Source of the DNA: Vitrella brassicaformis
Lineage: Eukaryota; Sar; Vitrellaceae
Reading direction: 5' to 3'
Length of the DNA stretch: 64,000 bases
Assembly: GCA_001179505.1 (NCBI GenBank)
Contig: CDMY01000339.1
Span: forward strand, 1-64,000
Below the pieces are notes generated by a model. It saw nothing but the letters and a program-made list of their open reading frames with translations, was not told the DNA's origin and did no database searches. This document shows positions 46,429-56,539 of the stretch, piece by piece; the stretch's first letter is position 1, and each line of letters starts with the position of its first letter. A program made the position numbers and the translations under genes.

Positions 46429-49318
46429 AATGGCAACGCCAATGTCCACGCACGCGTCGCGCTTTCCTTCCCTCGCCGCCACGTCATCCCCGTTGCCATC
46501 GACAGCATCACCAACTGGTGAGCCACAGGCTGGTGAGCGGAGGTAACCACGTTTGCACTCTGCACCAACTTCTACTGTGGTACCTGCAGGGGTGAGGCCG
46601 CCAAGCTCTCCCGCAGCCGCTCCTTGACGGGAGGACAGCAGCAGTCGCCACCAGCGCGTCGCCGTCGTGTCCGTTGCGTGACAGGGGAAGAGGGCTTCCT
46701 GAGGTCCACCATTAGCTCAAGACTGAAGGAAGTTGAACAGCGTGTGCGGGGCTGAGAGGTCGTGACTGTGGTTTATGGTGATGCCTATTGATTTAGCGGG
46801 GTGCAGTGTGGTGCAGGTGTACCTGGACCGCATTCTCGCTGCCGTCGAGAGAGCCGCGGACGCTTCCTCGCCATCCTGCGGCACAGGTCACAAAATAGCA
46901 AAGGGAGAGGCGTTGCACTCATCGGTTGATGCCATCTTCTTCTCCTGGTTGACGGGCAGCTGCAATTGCGAGGAGACCACCCCTGACAACACCAACACCA
47001 ACACACAGCCAACATTCGTAGAGGAGATGGTCAATGCACTCTTCCTGTGTGCACCTGCAGGCCGAGCAGTGCATCGGTGGGAGGCGGCCACGCTCACTGC
47101 CCTTCCAGGACGGCGACGTGGACACGTTGCGGCTGGAGGCGGAGAGGAAGGCGCTGGTAAGACAGTAAGAGAGTGAGCCAGTACCATCATGCACAATAGA
47201 ATGACATACTTGTACCGGTGTGGTGAATGTCAGGTTGAGGGCAAGAAGAGGAGCCGCAGCATCGCCCAGATTGGGCCACGGCCCAGCAGGTGAGGTGGAC
47301 AGGGATGAATTGAGAAGGCCTTGGGCGATGTCAGGGAGTGTTTCTGGTGTCAGAGAGAAGCAGCTGCCCAGTCTCTGTGTTTCAGTCTCTTTGTTTGCCT
47401 CAGACACGATGGGGAACCTGCTCTCGTAGCTGCCCTCTTCCGAAACCCATCATGAAAACTCCACGAGCGAGTTCGTACAAGAAGACAAGCGACAGGTAGT
47501 GAGAGTTTGGCTTGGACGAGCCACTACACGTGTTTGCCCTGTACGTCTCCTCTGAATAGACACCGAATGCCCTGTCACACCCGACAAACCCCCTATGGGG
47601 GAAGATATGGCGGGCCGGCTCAGGCCCATACTTCCCGAGATAGCTACATGACAATGTGGTGATACATACAGGTGTATCACCTTCGTGTTTCTCTCTGTGT
47701 CTGTCTACAGATGAGGAGGCGAGGGACGAGTTGAGGAGAGCGCTACGGGAGAGGCCGCTGCGGCACAGGTACCAAGGATGCCAAGGGGGAAATGTTGCAC
47801 TCATCGCTTGATGCAATGTTCTTTCTCCTGTTCAACAGGCGGCTGCGATGGGCGAGGAGGCCACCCCTGACAACACCAACACCAACACACAGGTACCCAA
47901 ACAAAGACTACATAGATACGTCCTCAACTTGCAGATGAGTGGTTGGCTGTATCTCTCTCTGTGTCTTAGGGGGCTGCGCCCGAGAGGGAAGCCACGATGG
48001 AGATGGGCGCCCATCGTGACGAGGAGGGGGAAGGGGGGGATGGCATGAGGCGGGCCACCACCGTGAGATGGACAGGTCCATGTCCACCCTGGTGCCCGCC
48101 ATCGAGCTGACACTGGAGAGGGAGAGAGAGAGGGACAGGGACAGGGAGAAGGTAGGCGAAGAAAACGCCATCAAAGAGAGATACATTGACACATTGGGGT
48201 GCCTGTTGTGATGTGGTGAATGTCAGATTGAGGGCAAGAAGAAGCGCCGCACCGCAGTCCAGCTGGCCGTCGACGGCTACCGGCAGCAGATCGACGACAT
48301 GCGGGCGGCCAAGGGCTGCTACCCGAAGAAGCGGGAGGCCATCCGGGAGCGGGAGCAGCGGATGAGGGAGCGCCAGGTCGAGATCGATGCTCTCGACAAG
48401 GACATCCGTAAGCGGGACGCAGACAAAGCGGGTATACACAAGAGAATGTGGTCATTCGGTATTTCTTTTGCTTCAGAGCTGCTCCAAGCCCGGATCACCG
48501 CCCGCCCGCAGTCCCCCAGCCAGTCGCCCAGACAGTCGGCCAGCCAGTCGCCCACTCAGCCACCCGCTCAGCCCAGCCCAGACAAGACGCCCAGCCCCCC
48601 CACGAGAGCACCACAAGGGCGACGACAGAGCAGAAGCGCCGCTGCAGCACCTGCTGGAGAGGAGGCCATGGACGAGGCGGCCAGGGCGGACCAACAGCAG
48701 GCGACAGACGACGCGCTGCTGTTCTTGTTGCTGGCTGGCGAGCCCCTGCCAAAGGACGACGAGGCGCGACTGTGGCCCCGCTACGAGGCCATGATGAAGG
48801 AGAGACAGGAGGCCGCAGCTGGTGCTGGTGCGGATCTTGCCCCTCCTCCCTTCCAAGGCATCGGGTGGGAGGGCTTCACCTGCTGCAGATACGCTGTGGG
48901 CGATGTAAGTGCCGATACGCACACTCAATGTCAACCCATCAAACCGTCATGTCTGTGCGAGTCTGCGTGTGTTGGGCAGGTGACGTGCCTCCTCGCCGAG
49001 TTCGGCAGGCGCTTCGACCTCAAGCCGCGTCAAGTAGATCTGCATGTGTTCGCCGATTGGGTAGTCGAGTGGGTGCTTCCTCAGCTGCCGGACCACCCCG
49101 AAGTGGTGAGCAACGAATCGCACTTAAAAACCCCCTCATGCCGTGAATGCACCCAATCCCATTGTCATGTCATGACCTTGATCTGTGCAGTGGTTTTTCC
49201 TCGATACCGGCCCCAAGATGAACCGGACAGAAAGCACTGCGGCATCTGGCACACGTCCGCACAAAAGGCGGCTGCACTGCTCGCCAAGGTCAGCTTCGCG
49301 TACACATGCACGTGTTGA
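46429..49318 (+). CDS. Coiled-coil protein gene of the duplicated zone, model uncertain
   Basis: The ATG at 46429 opens MATPMSTHASRFPSLAATSS, with a donor GTGAGC near 46519. The downstream exon encodes FLRSTISSRLKEVEQRVRG and meets TGA near 46753. A related exon at about 56276 has one G fewer at that point and stays open. Further exon-like pieces are 46820-46886 (VYLDRILAAVERAADASS), 47060-47157, 48227-48432 (a strong coiled coil with REREQRMRERQVEIDALDKD), 48476-48906 (Ser/Pro/Gln linker, then WPRYEAMMKERQEAA) and 48980-49107 (LLAEFGRRFDLKPRQVDLHV). Splice sites exist between them but not all phases fit. A truncated copy of the coiled-coil exon sits at 47234-47275. Whether this is one living gene or several relics cannot be decided from sequence alone. 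No family recognised. Confidence 0.4.
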
Positions 49319-49368
49319 CTCAGATGTTGAATGAATGCTGTTCTTGTACACACAAATGCGTACGTGCG

Positions 49369-49482
49369 TATGTTGTCATCGTGTGGATGTCAGGTCGACA
49401 GAAGAGGAGACATGATGACATTGTGGTCATCGCTGTCTACATTTTGTATCACGGAGGACTTGTATCACTGCATCCACGCCCG
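49369..49482. repeat. Dispersed repeat of about 110 bp, copy 1
   Basis: Contains TTGTCATCGTGTGGATGTCA, GGAGACATGATGACATTGTG and ATCACGGAGGACTTGTATCA. Nearly identical copies lie at 50600-50712 and 56158-56272, with a diverged piece at 54590-54630. Confidence 0.8.
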
Positions 49483-49754
49483 CCCTTCTTCGTGCGCAGT
49501 GCACAGACGGACCCCACTCTGCCGCCACAGCAGCCACCCACTTCGCCGCCACGTCTGGCCCAGGAGCACGTGACGGTGCGGATCGGGAGAGAGAGATGGG
49601 ACTGCTGGCCGACGAGCAGCAAAGACGACAACGCATCTTCCACCACACCCGACGCCAGTGCAACAGCCGTTGTCGGTGTCCAGAATGCCACTGAGTCTCG
49701 CTTCCTGGACTCAAAACGCCCCTCTGCCTCCGCGAATGACCCCCCTTTGCCTCC

Positions 49755-49950
49755 GCAGCTGGCCCCTCAAGAGCCCCTCTTGCTGTTTGGGTCGACTTCG
49801 CAACGGCAGCCATGGCAGAAAGGCAGCGGCATCCAAGGTAAATGAGCTGTCGCATTCTGCCTTTAGTCTTCACCGCTTGCTGTCTCTTCGATACAGTGCA
49901 AGGCCACATTCTTCAACGTTGACTCGGCCTCATTCGGATCCAAGTGGTAC
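49755..49950 (+). pseudogene. AAA ATPase relic (broken Walker A plus the next exon)
   Basis: The first part reads QLAPQEPLLLFG and then loses the P-loop: the bases after TTTGGG are altered so that PPGNGKT is replaced by STSQRQP. It keeps the donor GGTAAATGAGCTG. The next exon (about 49901-49948) encodes KATFFNVDSASFGSKW, the strand after the P-loop in meiotic-clade AAA proteins. The same exon occurs at 52405-52453. The flanking intron sequence (CTTGCTGTCTCTTCGATACA) is shared with that copy, so this is a DNA-level duplicate rather than a retrocopy. Confidence 0.7.
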
Positions 49951-50269
49951 TGCCTGCAATCACACTCCTGTTGTATTGATCATTGCGTCTTTCACAGGCT
50001 CGAGAGGGGGTCAACTGAGGACGACCGGGTGCTCATACAGGGGAGGGAGAGGTCGCGCATCTGTCATCTGGTGTGTGTGCTTTGCAATCAGCACCAGCGT
50101 TGGATGTTTCATCGGCGGGAGAGGCGTCGACTGAGGAATGAGTAGGGCCCGGCATCATTCATGCGCCTGGCCCTCAGCCGGTTGCAATGGCCCCGACGCG
50201 TGGAACAAGCCTCCAGTCAAGCACGACAACGCCTGAGAGAGCCGTAGTGGTAAGAGCTGTGGGGCACCG

Positions 50270-50775
50270 ACGAGGCCGTAAGCGAAGAAAACGCCATCAG
50301 AGAGAGATACATCGACGCATTAAGGTGCCTGTTTTGGTGTCTGATGAATGTCAGATTGAGAGCAAGAAGAAGCGCCGCACCACAGTCGAGCTGGCCGTCG
50401 ACGGCTGCCAAGCAGCAGATCGACGCCATGCGGGCGGCCAAGGGCGGCCTCCAGAAGAAGCGGGCGGCCATTCGGGAGCGGGAGCAGCGGATGAGAGAGC
50501 GCCAGGTGGAGATCGATGCCCTCGACAAGGACATCCGTAGGCGGGGCGCAAGCAAAGCGGACAACATTACATACGCATACACAAATGCGTACGTGCGTAT
50601 GTTGTCATCGTGTGGATGTCAGGTCGACACAAGAGGAGACATGATGACATTGTGGTCATCGCTGTCTACATTTTATATCACGGAGGACTTTTATCACTGC
50701 GCCCACGCCCAGCTGGCCCCTCAAGAGCCCCTCCTGCTGTTTTGGCCGCCTGCCAACGGCAGGTTCATTCTCTGA
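50270..50775 (+). pseudogene. Frameshifted coiled-coil exon copy joined to a Walker A fragment
   Basis: Bases 50353-50563 duplicate the coiled-coil exon of 48227-48432, including its acceptor context GATGAATGTCAG. An extra base in GGCTGCCAAGCAGCAGATCG (GGCTACCGGCAGCAGATCG in the other copy) shifts the frame. Directly after it come copy 2 of the dispersed repeat and then an AAA fragment, LAPQEPLLLFWPPANG, that stops at TGA 50773-50775. Three unrelated pieces of the zone are thus fused within 500 bp. Confidence 0.7.
50600..50712. repeat. Dispersed repeat of about 110 bp, copy 2
   Basis: Same segment as 49369-49482, preceded by ACAACATTACATACGCATAC, a lead-in also found before the copy at 56158. 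In both it comes directly after GCGGACA/GTGGACA. Confidence 0.8.
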
Positions 50776-51309
50776 TGTTGGCAGGTGAGAGGACGGGGCG
50801 GATCCGCTAATGCATGCACGTGTGGTCCTCTTGCCTGTCTGTGTTGCGTCCGTCAGCTTCAGCAGCACCACTCCTTCCTGAGCCGCGTCTATACGTCCAA
50901 CATCCACACGTGCAGAGGAGTCATTGTGGAAATAGGTGTGCTGACGGTGGAAGGAACCGGACCAGTGGGAGTGTTGGTGCAGAGCTGCTGGGGCGGGGGA
51001 CCCTCTTCGGTGACGCAAATCTTCCTATCATCATGATCAGCCTCACACTATCAGCCCGGGTCACTTCGGCTCCTGTCACTCCACTGATTACAGCCGAGTA
51101 CCAGCCTCTCGACTACTTGCGTGGCGTCTGTGGATAGAGACATTTTCTTCTTGTTGTGTGGACGCTTTTCGCGGCTCTTTGCCTCTCTGATGGCTTTCCC
51201 CTTTCTGACCGTCGACAAGTGGCCACACATAGCAGAAGGACAACAGGACTTCGTGCACGAAGGCCACACCAGACCTCTGGCGGGACACCTCCTTCGAAGC
51301 GGCTGACCA

Positions 51310-52821
51310 AGCATCGTGTCCTGCAACTTGCTCCGTCGAAAGAGCTGGTCAAAGACTTAACACGGCAGTACAACGACATGCATCCCGATGCTCGTGTAGA
51401 TGACTACCTTTGTAAGGAGATGGAATGTCGTGAGTGCCGTGTTCGTGGACCAAGATGTCCGGGAGAGGGACAGGCGCATTCAGACACTGTAATCGACACA
51501 ACGACTGTTGCCTGCCCATCCTTTCATTATTGTGGCATTGTTGTCTCCTGATGTGCATTCAGGCGAGCAGAAAACCAAGCCCTCAGCCGCAACGTTGAGC
51601 GCCTCAAGGACGAGGTGCAGCAGGAGAGGCAGAAGGCCGCACAGCAGGAGATTCGGTATGTGAGATCTACAGGCATGCACAGCACAGGTGCAGGGCGCTT
51701 TCGTGACTGCCTCTCTCTTTTTTGTGTGTGTACAGGTATAAGGCCTCCATGACCCAGTACAGGATGTATATTGCTGACATGCTCCGGCAGAAGTAACCAA
51801 CGGAATACTGATCGGACGCGATTGAATGTTGTTGTTATGACTCCTGCTGCAGGGGGACTGAGGGCAAGCAGAATGAAGACGACAAGTACAACACCGACAC
51901 CGGTAACGAAACGAGCAAACGAGCGGCACAGATATTGCACTAGCATCCGTGTTGCCTTTATGTTTGCTGACGCGATTCAGGCAGCCTTCCCGGACAGTTC
52001 AGCACCAAAGCCAGTGAGGACAACGATATCAAGCGTCACATCACAGACATGATCATCGACTATCGCCATGAGCCGAGGGAGGGCGAGGAGAAGCGAGTTA
52101 CTTGGCGGGATATGATTGGGAACGCCAGCGTCAAACAAAAGTGAGTCGGGATGAAACGGTTCTTCAATAACACAGTGGATTCGTTGACGCTTTTTGTGTG
52201 TGCAATGAAGCCTTCTGCAGCTCTTTCTATGGCCTGCCAAGTATCCACTCGAGTTCACGGGGCTGCCGGCCCTATAAGAGGGCCTTCTGCTTTTCGACCA
52301 TCCGGCAACGGCAAAACGATGGCAGCGAAGGCAGCGGCGTCCAAGGTAAATGAGCTGCCGCGCTTTGCTTTCATTGTGTACTGCTTGTTGTCTCTTCGAT
52401 ACAGTGCAAGGCCACGTTCTTCAACGTTGACGCCGCTTCCTTCGGCTCTAAGTGGTACTGTCTGCAATCACGCTCCTGTTTGTGTTGGTCATTGCGTCTT
52501 TTCTTTGTTGCTGCTGCTGTTTGTGCGTGTAAGTTTGGCGATAGAGAGAAGATGGTAAAGGCGCTGTTCGAGGTGGCCAGAGAGCGTGCTCCGTCCATCA
52601 TCTTCATGGATGAGGTCGACGGGATCATGTCAGCGAGGGGCGCTGAAGTCGGATTTGGCTCTCAAGCCGTCAGGTAGGCATCGTGTATGCGCTCGCACTC
52701 ACCCTCACCGATCTCCTTGTCTCTGTACCATTGTATGCAGCCGCATCAAGGCTGAGCTTCTGGTCCAAGTGGACGGCCTGACCACCACTGATGATCGCGT
52801 GCAAGTTATCCTCAGTCTTTA
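51310..52821 (+). pseudogene. Spastin-like meiotic-clade AAA ATPase, truncated and broken copy
   Basis: The most complete AAA copy. Coiled-coil exons (about 51451-51490, 51564-51655, 51736-51792) read DVRERDRRIQTL, RAENQALSRNVERL and YKASMTQYRMYIADMLRQK. An acidic exon follows, then 51981-52138 with FSTKASEDNDIKRHITDMII and GEEKRVTWRDMIGNASVKQ, the lead-in to the AAA domain. The next exon (52218-52348) should read LFxWPAKYPLEFTGLPA and a GPPGNGKT P-loop, but it has an in-frame TAA (CTATAAGAGG where the other copy has CCACAAGAGG) and lacks one base before CCATCCGGCAACGGC. The exons after it are intact: KATFFNVDAASFGSKW, FGDREKMVKALFEVARER and Walker B SIIFMDEVDGIMSAR (52595-52640). It ends at TAG 52819-52821, right after LLVQVDGLTTTDDRVQV, without the sensor and arginine-finger half. 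Confidence 0.72.
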
Positions 52822-52898
52822 GAGACTTTCACTCATTCAGGAGAGAGAGAGAGGAGTGTTGTGTGCGTTCATAAGACACAGCAACTGCCCTACCGCAT

Positions 52899-54512
52899 AT
52901 GGCGCAGCCAGCGGCCCCAGGGCCCGCAACACCGCCATTCGTCCTCGACAACTACTATGATATCCGTCAGCTCCGCGCCGGCACACATGGGCAGACGTGG
53001 CTCGCCAAGCCAAACCCCGTCGGCCAAGCCCCGAACCAATAGCCCCGAACCTCGACGGCATGCCGTGGGCTATGGCCATGCCTCGAGGTCAGGACGTCGT
53101 CGTCAAAAGGGTGAGTGCATGCATGGACCAGCCGATGCGAAGTTGCCATCGCTTGTCTCATGCATGTGTGCCTCATCCATCCATAACCGTGTACGTCTGT
53201 TTGTCGTCTCGATCTGCGTGCAGAGTCTGGGCCAGAACAACGTGAACATCCTATACGGTGAGAGGACTGACACACACCCTCTCTCTCTCTCTCTTCTCAT
53301 GTGCTGTTAGTTGGTTCGTTCGTGTATGTACTCAGTAGAGTCGACGGTCATGTCGCAGCCGGCCCTCGAGGCGTGCCCGAATGTGATGGACTACTACGCG
53401 CTGACGACCGCGGATGACGACTCGGAGGGCTACCTGGTGATGCCATACGGGGGCCAGGACCTCGCGCAGATGCTCGATGACCACAGACAAGCACACATGG
53501 CTCAGATGGTGGGTGAGAGGAGAGATGAATACGTATGGGCGTGCGTGGTTTGAAGGACAGACAGACAGACAGACAGACAGCCAGACAGCCATACATGTAT
53601 ATGCGGCCACAGACAAGTGTTGTTCCCTCTCTCTGCAGGGTGACATGGCGGACTACACCGGCCTGCCCGTCGGCCAGGTCAAGTCCATCACACGCCAGCT
53701 GCTCACCGTACACCAGGCGTTCAAGGCCGCAGGCGGTAAGTAACTAAGCAAGAGAGGCAGACAGAGAGAGAGGAGAGAAGCGGGAAGACAAGTGTCTGTC
53801 TGTGTGGTTTGTTGGAACATGCAGTGATGTATCGAGACATGAAGCTCGACAATGTCGTCATGGACGGCAACGAACGCGTACGCGTCATCGATATGGGCTG
53901 GGCCAAGGCCGTGCAGGCTCAGTGGGATGGTGTCAACGATCCACTGGCGGTCACCACCCATACTTACACATGTGTCTCTCTCTGTTTCACTCTCTCTCTC
54001 TCTCATGCGTGCAGTGGGTTGGCGGCGTGCGGCCGGCCGAGATGCTGCTGCAGACAGTACAACACACAGGCTGACATCCACGCTCTCGGCCAGACGCTCT
54101 TTGAGATGCGGTTCGGATACACAGTGTTCACCGAGCGGATAGTCCACGGCCAGTTGATCGACCTCCGCAACAACCCTATGGCGGCGCTGACGGACATGAT
54201 CGCCATGTACGGCGGGGCGGCATGGTCGGCTGACCAGAAGACCCAGATACACAACTTCCTGGTACGTACACACGTGCAAAAGGCAGCCATTAACAAGCGA
54301 GGGAGGGACCTCAGCATACATGCGTAGCAAGCGAGAATTGCCTGTCTGTGTCTCTCTGCTGCTGCTGCGTGTGTGCGTGTGCAGGGCGCTTACGCGTTGG
54401 GACCGGCCAGGACGGAGGCGCAGGTCAAGGCGTCGCTGCTCCACCGCATGACTGCCCTCCGCCCGCAGCTGCACGTCACACCGGAGGGTGGCATCAACCA
54501 CGAAACTCAGGT
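52899..54512 (+). pseudogene. Protein-kinase-like gene with two frame breaks
   Basis: The ATG at 52899 gives MAQPAAPGPATPPFVLDNYY, then a glycine-loop-like RAGTHGQTWLAK. The frame then meets TAG at about 53040, while the expected continuation GMPWAMAMPRGQDVVVKR (VAIK-like Lys) is in another frame. Spliced exons follow: ESTVMSQPALEACPNVMDYY, YLVMPYGGQDLAQML, QVKSITRQLLTVHQAF and MYRDMKLDNVVMDGNERVRV then IDMGWAK. HRD is YRD and DFG is DMG. The activation-segment end VRPAEMLLQT and the next part, ADIHALGQTLFEMRFGY, are again in different frames (break near 54050). A last exon (54385-54509) has ARTEAQVKASLLHRMTALRP. Two frame breaks in otherwise conserved sequence suggest a recent pseudogene or assembly errors. 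Confidence 0.65.
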
Positions 54513-54541
54513 GAACAGGATAAACGCATACAGATGCGCAT

Positions 54542-55536
54542 TGTAATGGATGGTAAATGGATGTCATGCAGCAAGATGTCTCGATCTTATCGCCGTCTAC
54601 ATTTTATATCACGGAGGACTCTTTACTCTGTGCATCGCCCTCATCATGGGACTTCATACGTGCGGCGTGCTGCCGGCACTGCTGATGGTGGCGTTTCGGG
54701 TGCCCTCGTCAATCACGTCGCGCGATGAGGGTGCTTGGCAGCATTCTCACGATGTGAAACTGCATCCCGTGAGTGGAAGGGTTTGAAAGAACCAGGCGAC
54801 AAGAATGACCCTTGTGATCGGTCCATTCGTCTATGCACGTATCTAGGATGTCCGCAGCATGAAGGGAAAGCCTAGATGGGGCGTCTATGCTGCTGGCATG
54901 GATGCCCGGCACGGGGCACATCATCAAGGGAGTGGCGTTCCTGGATACCAAGCTATGGCAGAACGGCGCGTGAGTGTGCAAGGATTTGAAAGAATCAGGC
55001 GACATGGACGCGTGTGATCGGGTCGATTTGTGTATGTTTCTAGGATGCCCGGGTTGGTGAACGCTACCCTCGAAGCCAACTTGGAGGTGCCCGAACTGCC
55101 CCAGCTGGACCAGATGACCGCCGCCACAATGGCGGCTGCATGCGGATAACCAGGTGCTCATCGCCACGACGCAGCAGCTAGTGTACATGATGGGAAACGC
55201 CACAAGTGCCATCATGGACCTCGCCAACAATACAAACACGACGGGTCAGCCCGTAAGTGAGGGAGGGAAAGACCGAATAACCTTTGCTTTTGCTATCAGT
55301 CCCACTTCTTCTTCGCCGGCCCTACGCGGGGAACGCGGTTCCCTTTCACCTTGGACCCGCAGCAACTCGCCGGCGTGCGCACGGAAGCCGATCTTCGACG
55401 TGCCGTGGCAGACCACCTGCACCGCGAGTACGGCGGTGCGGTTGGGGCGGTGCAAGGGAGGAGCGCAGAGGACTACGAGCTTGAACTCGACTTCAACCAG
55501 TTCGACCGGAGGGGCTTGTCGGCCGAGGATCCGTGA
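54542..55536 (+). pseudogene. Broken unrecognised gene with duplicated exon-intron unit
   Basis: The segment at 54590-54630 is a diverged piece of the dispersed repeat. Downstream, two exons share their upstream intron: AAAGAA-CAGGCGACA and TGTGATCGG precede both 54846 and 55043, each ending in TCTAGGATG. The frames read MLLAWMPGTGHIIKGVAFLD then TKLWQNGA, and MPGLVNATLEANLEVPELPQ up to TAA at about 55147. The sequence then continues in another frame as NQVLIATTQQLVYMMGNATS. A last exon (about 55300-55536) has RFPFTLDPQQLAGVRTEADL and FNQFDRRGLSAEDP, with TGA. I recognise no family. One frameshift near 55140 breaks the chain. Confidence 0.45.
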
Positions 55537-56157
55537 CGCAAAGAGTACACGCGCACCAAGGACACGCATGTGTGTGTGGCTGTGTAAACAGGTCCTCCGC
55601 CAGTTCCGCGGGGTGCCGGTGTGGGCGACCCGAACAGCACAGGTATAACCGGATCAACCTTGTTTCTTTGCTGTTGCTATGCAGGTAGCCGCTCAAGAAC
55701 ACACGCATCTATGGGGGACGCATCTCCTGCCAGGGTGGACTTGTCGACAGGTATGTATGCACATGGGTTCTCACCACGAATGCGCGTGCTGTCTCCATTA
55801 CGTTGGTGTAGTTGTGTTTGGTGTGCACGGAGTTCGCAGCACGCGGCAAAGAGCTCGACGTCAGGCTCGAGCGGGCAGTTCGGGTGGATAAAGTCTGATC
55901 TATCAGCCAGTCGGCTCATCAATGTGGCTCCCGCGGCCTGTGCCGGACTTCCCCTCTCCGTCCAGCCGTCGTGGTGCGTGCGACAACGACGAGGAGCCAA
56001 GCGCCGTGTGGATGATGCAGCTCGGCAGCAACCCCCCTCTGACAACCGGCGGTGGTGTCCCCATGCGGCGAGATGTTGTCCACCGAAGATGCCCTCGTCG
56101 GTGGGCGGGGTGCAGGCAAAGTGGACAACATTACATGCGCACACACAAATGCGTACG

Positions 56158-56272
56158 CGCATCTGTTGTCATCGTGTGGATGTCAGGTCGACACAAGAGG
56201 AGACATGATGACATTGTGGTCATCGCTGTCTACATTTTATATCACGGAGGACTTGTATCACTGCATCCACGC
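56158..56272. repeat. Dispersed repeat of about 110 bp, copy 3
   Basis: Near-identical to 50600-50712, including the lead-in GTGGACAACATTACATGCGC. It is followed directly by a copy of the exon at about 46698 (TTCCTGAAGTCCACCGTCAG). Confidence 0.8.
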
Positions 56273-56275
56273 TTC

Positions 56276-56475
56276 CTGAAGTCCACCGTCAGCTCAGAAC
56301 TGAAGAAAGTTCAACGGCGTGTGCGGGCTGAGAGGTCCCCAGCGCGTCTCCGTCGTGTGCGTGAGGTGACGGGCAGAGAGGGCAGCTGGCCCCTCAAGAG
56401 CCCCTCCTCCTGTTTTGGCCGCCTGGCAACGGCAAAACCATGGCGGCAAAGGCGGTTGCATCTACGGTAAATGAG
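56276..56475 (+). pseudogene. Chimeric exon: coiled-coil piece fused to AAA Walker A
   Basis: The 5' part copies the 46698 exon (FLKSTVSSELKKVQRRVRAE) and stays open where that one stops. It runs without an intron past RSPARLRRVREVTGREGS to an AAA fragment. In a neighbouring frame this reads LAPQEPLLLFWPPGNGKTMA and AKAVAST, an intact P-loop except that the first Gly is Trp. The donor GGTAAATGAGCTC follows, but the exon expected next is absent: a different part of the AAA gene (its 5' coiled coil) comes after it. Confidence 0.65.
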
Positions 56476-56539
56476 CTCTTGCCTTCTGCCTTTTCTGCAC
56501 GCCAGATGCACCGTTTCTCATTGCGTTGCCCTCCTTCTG

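Noticed and set aside
47400-47700. Possible small transposon with inverted ends near CCCCCTATGGGGG
   Set aside because: The short palindrome is local only; no terminal inverted repeats, target-site duplication or transposase-like frame was found.
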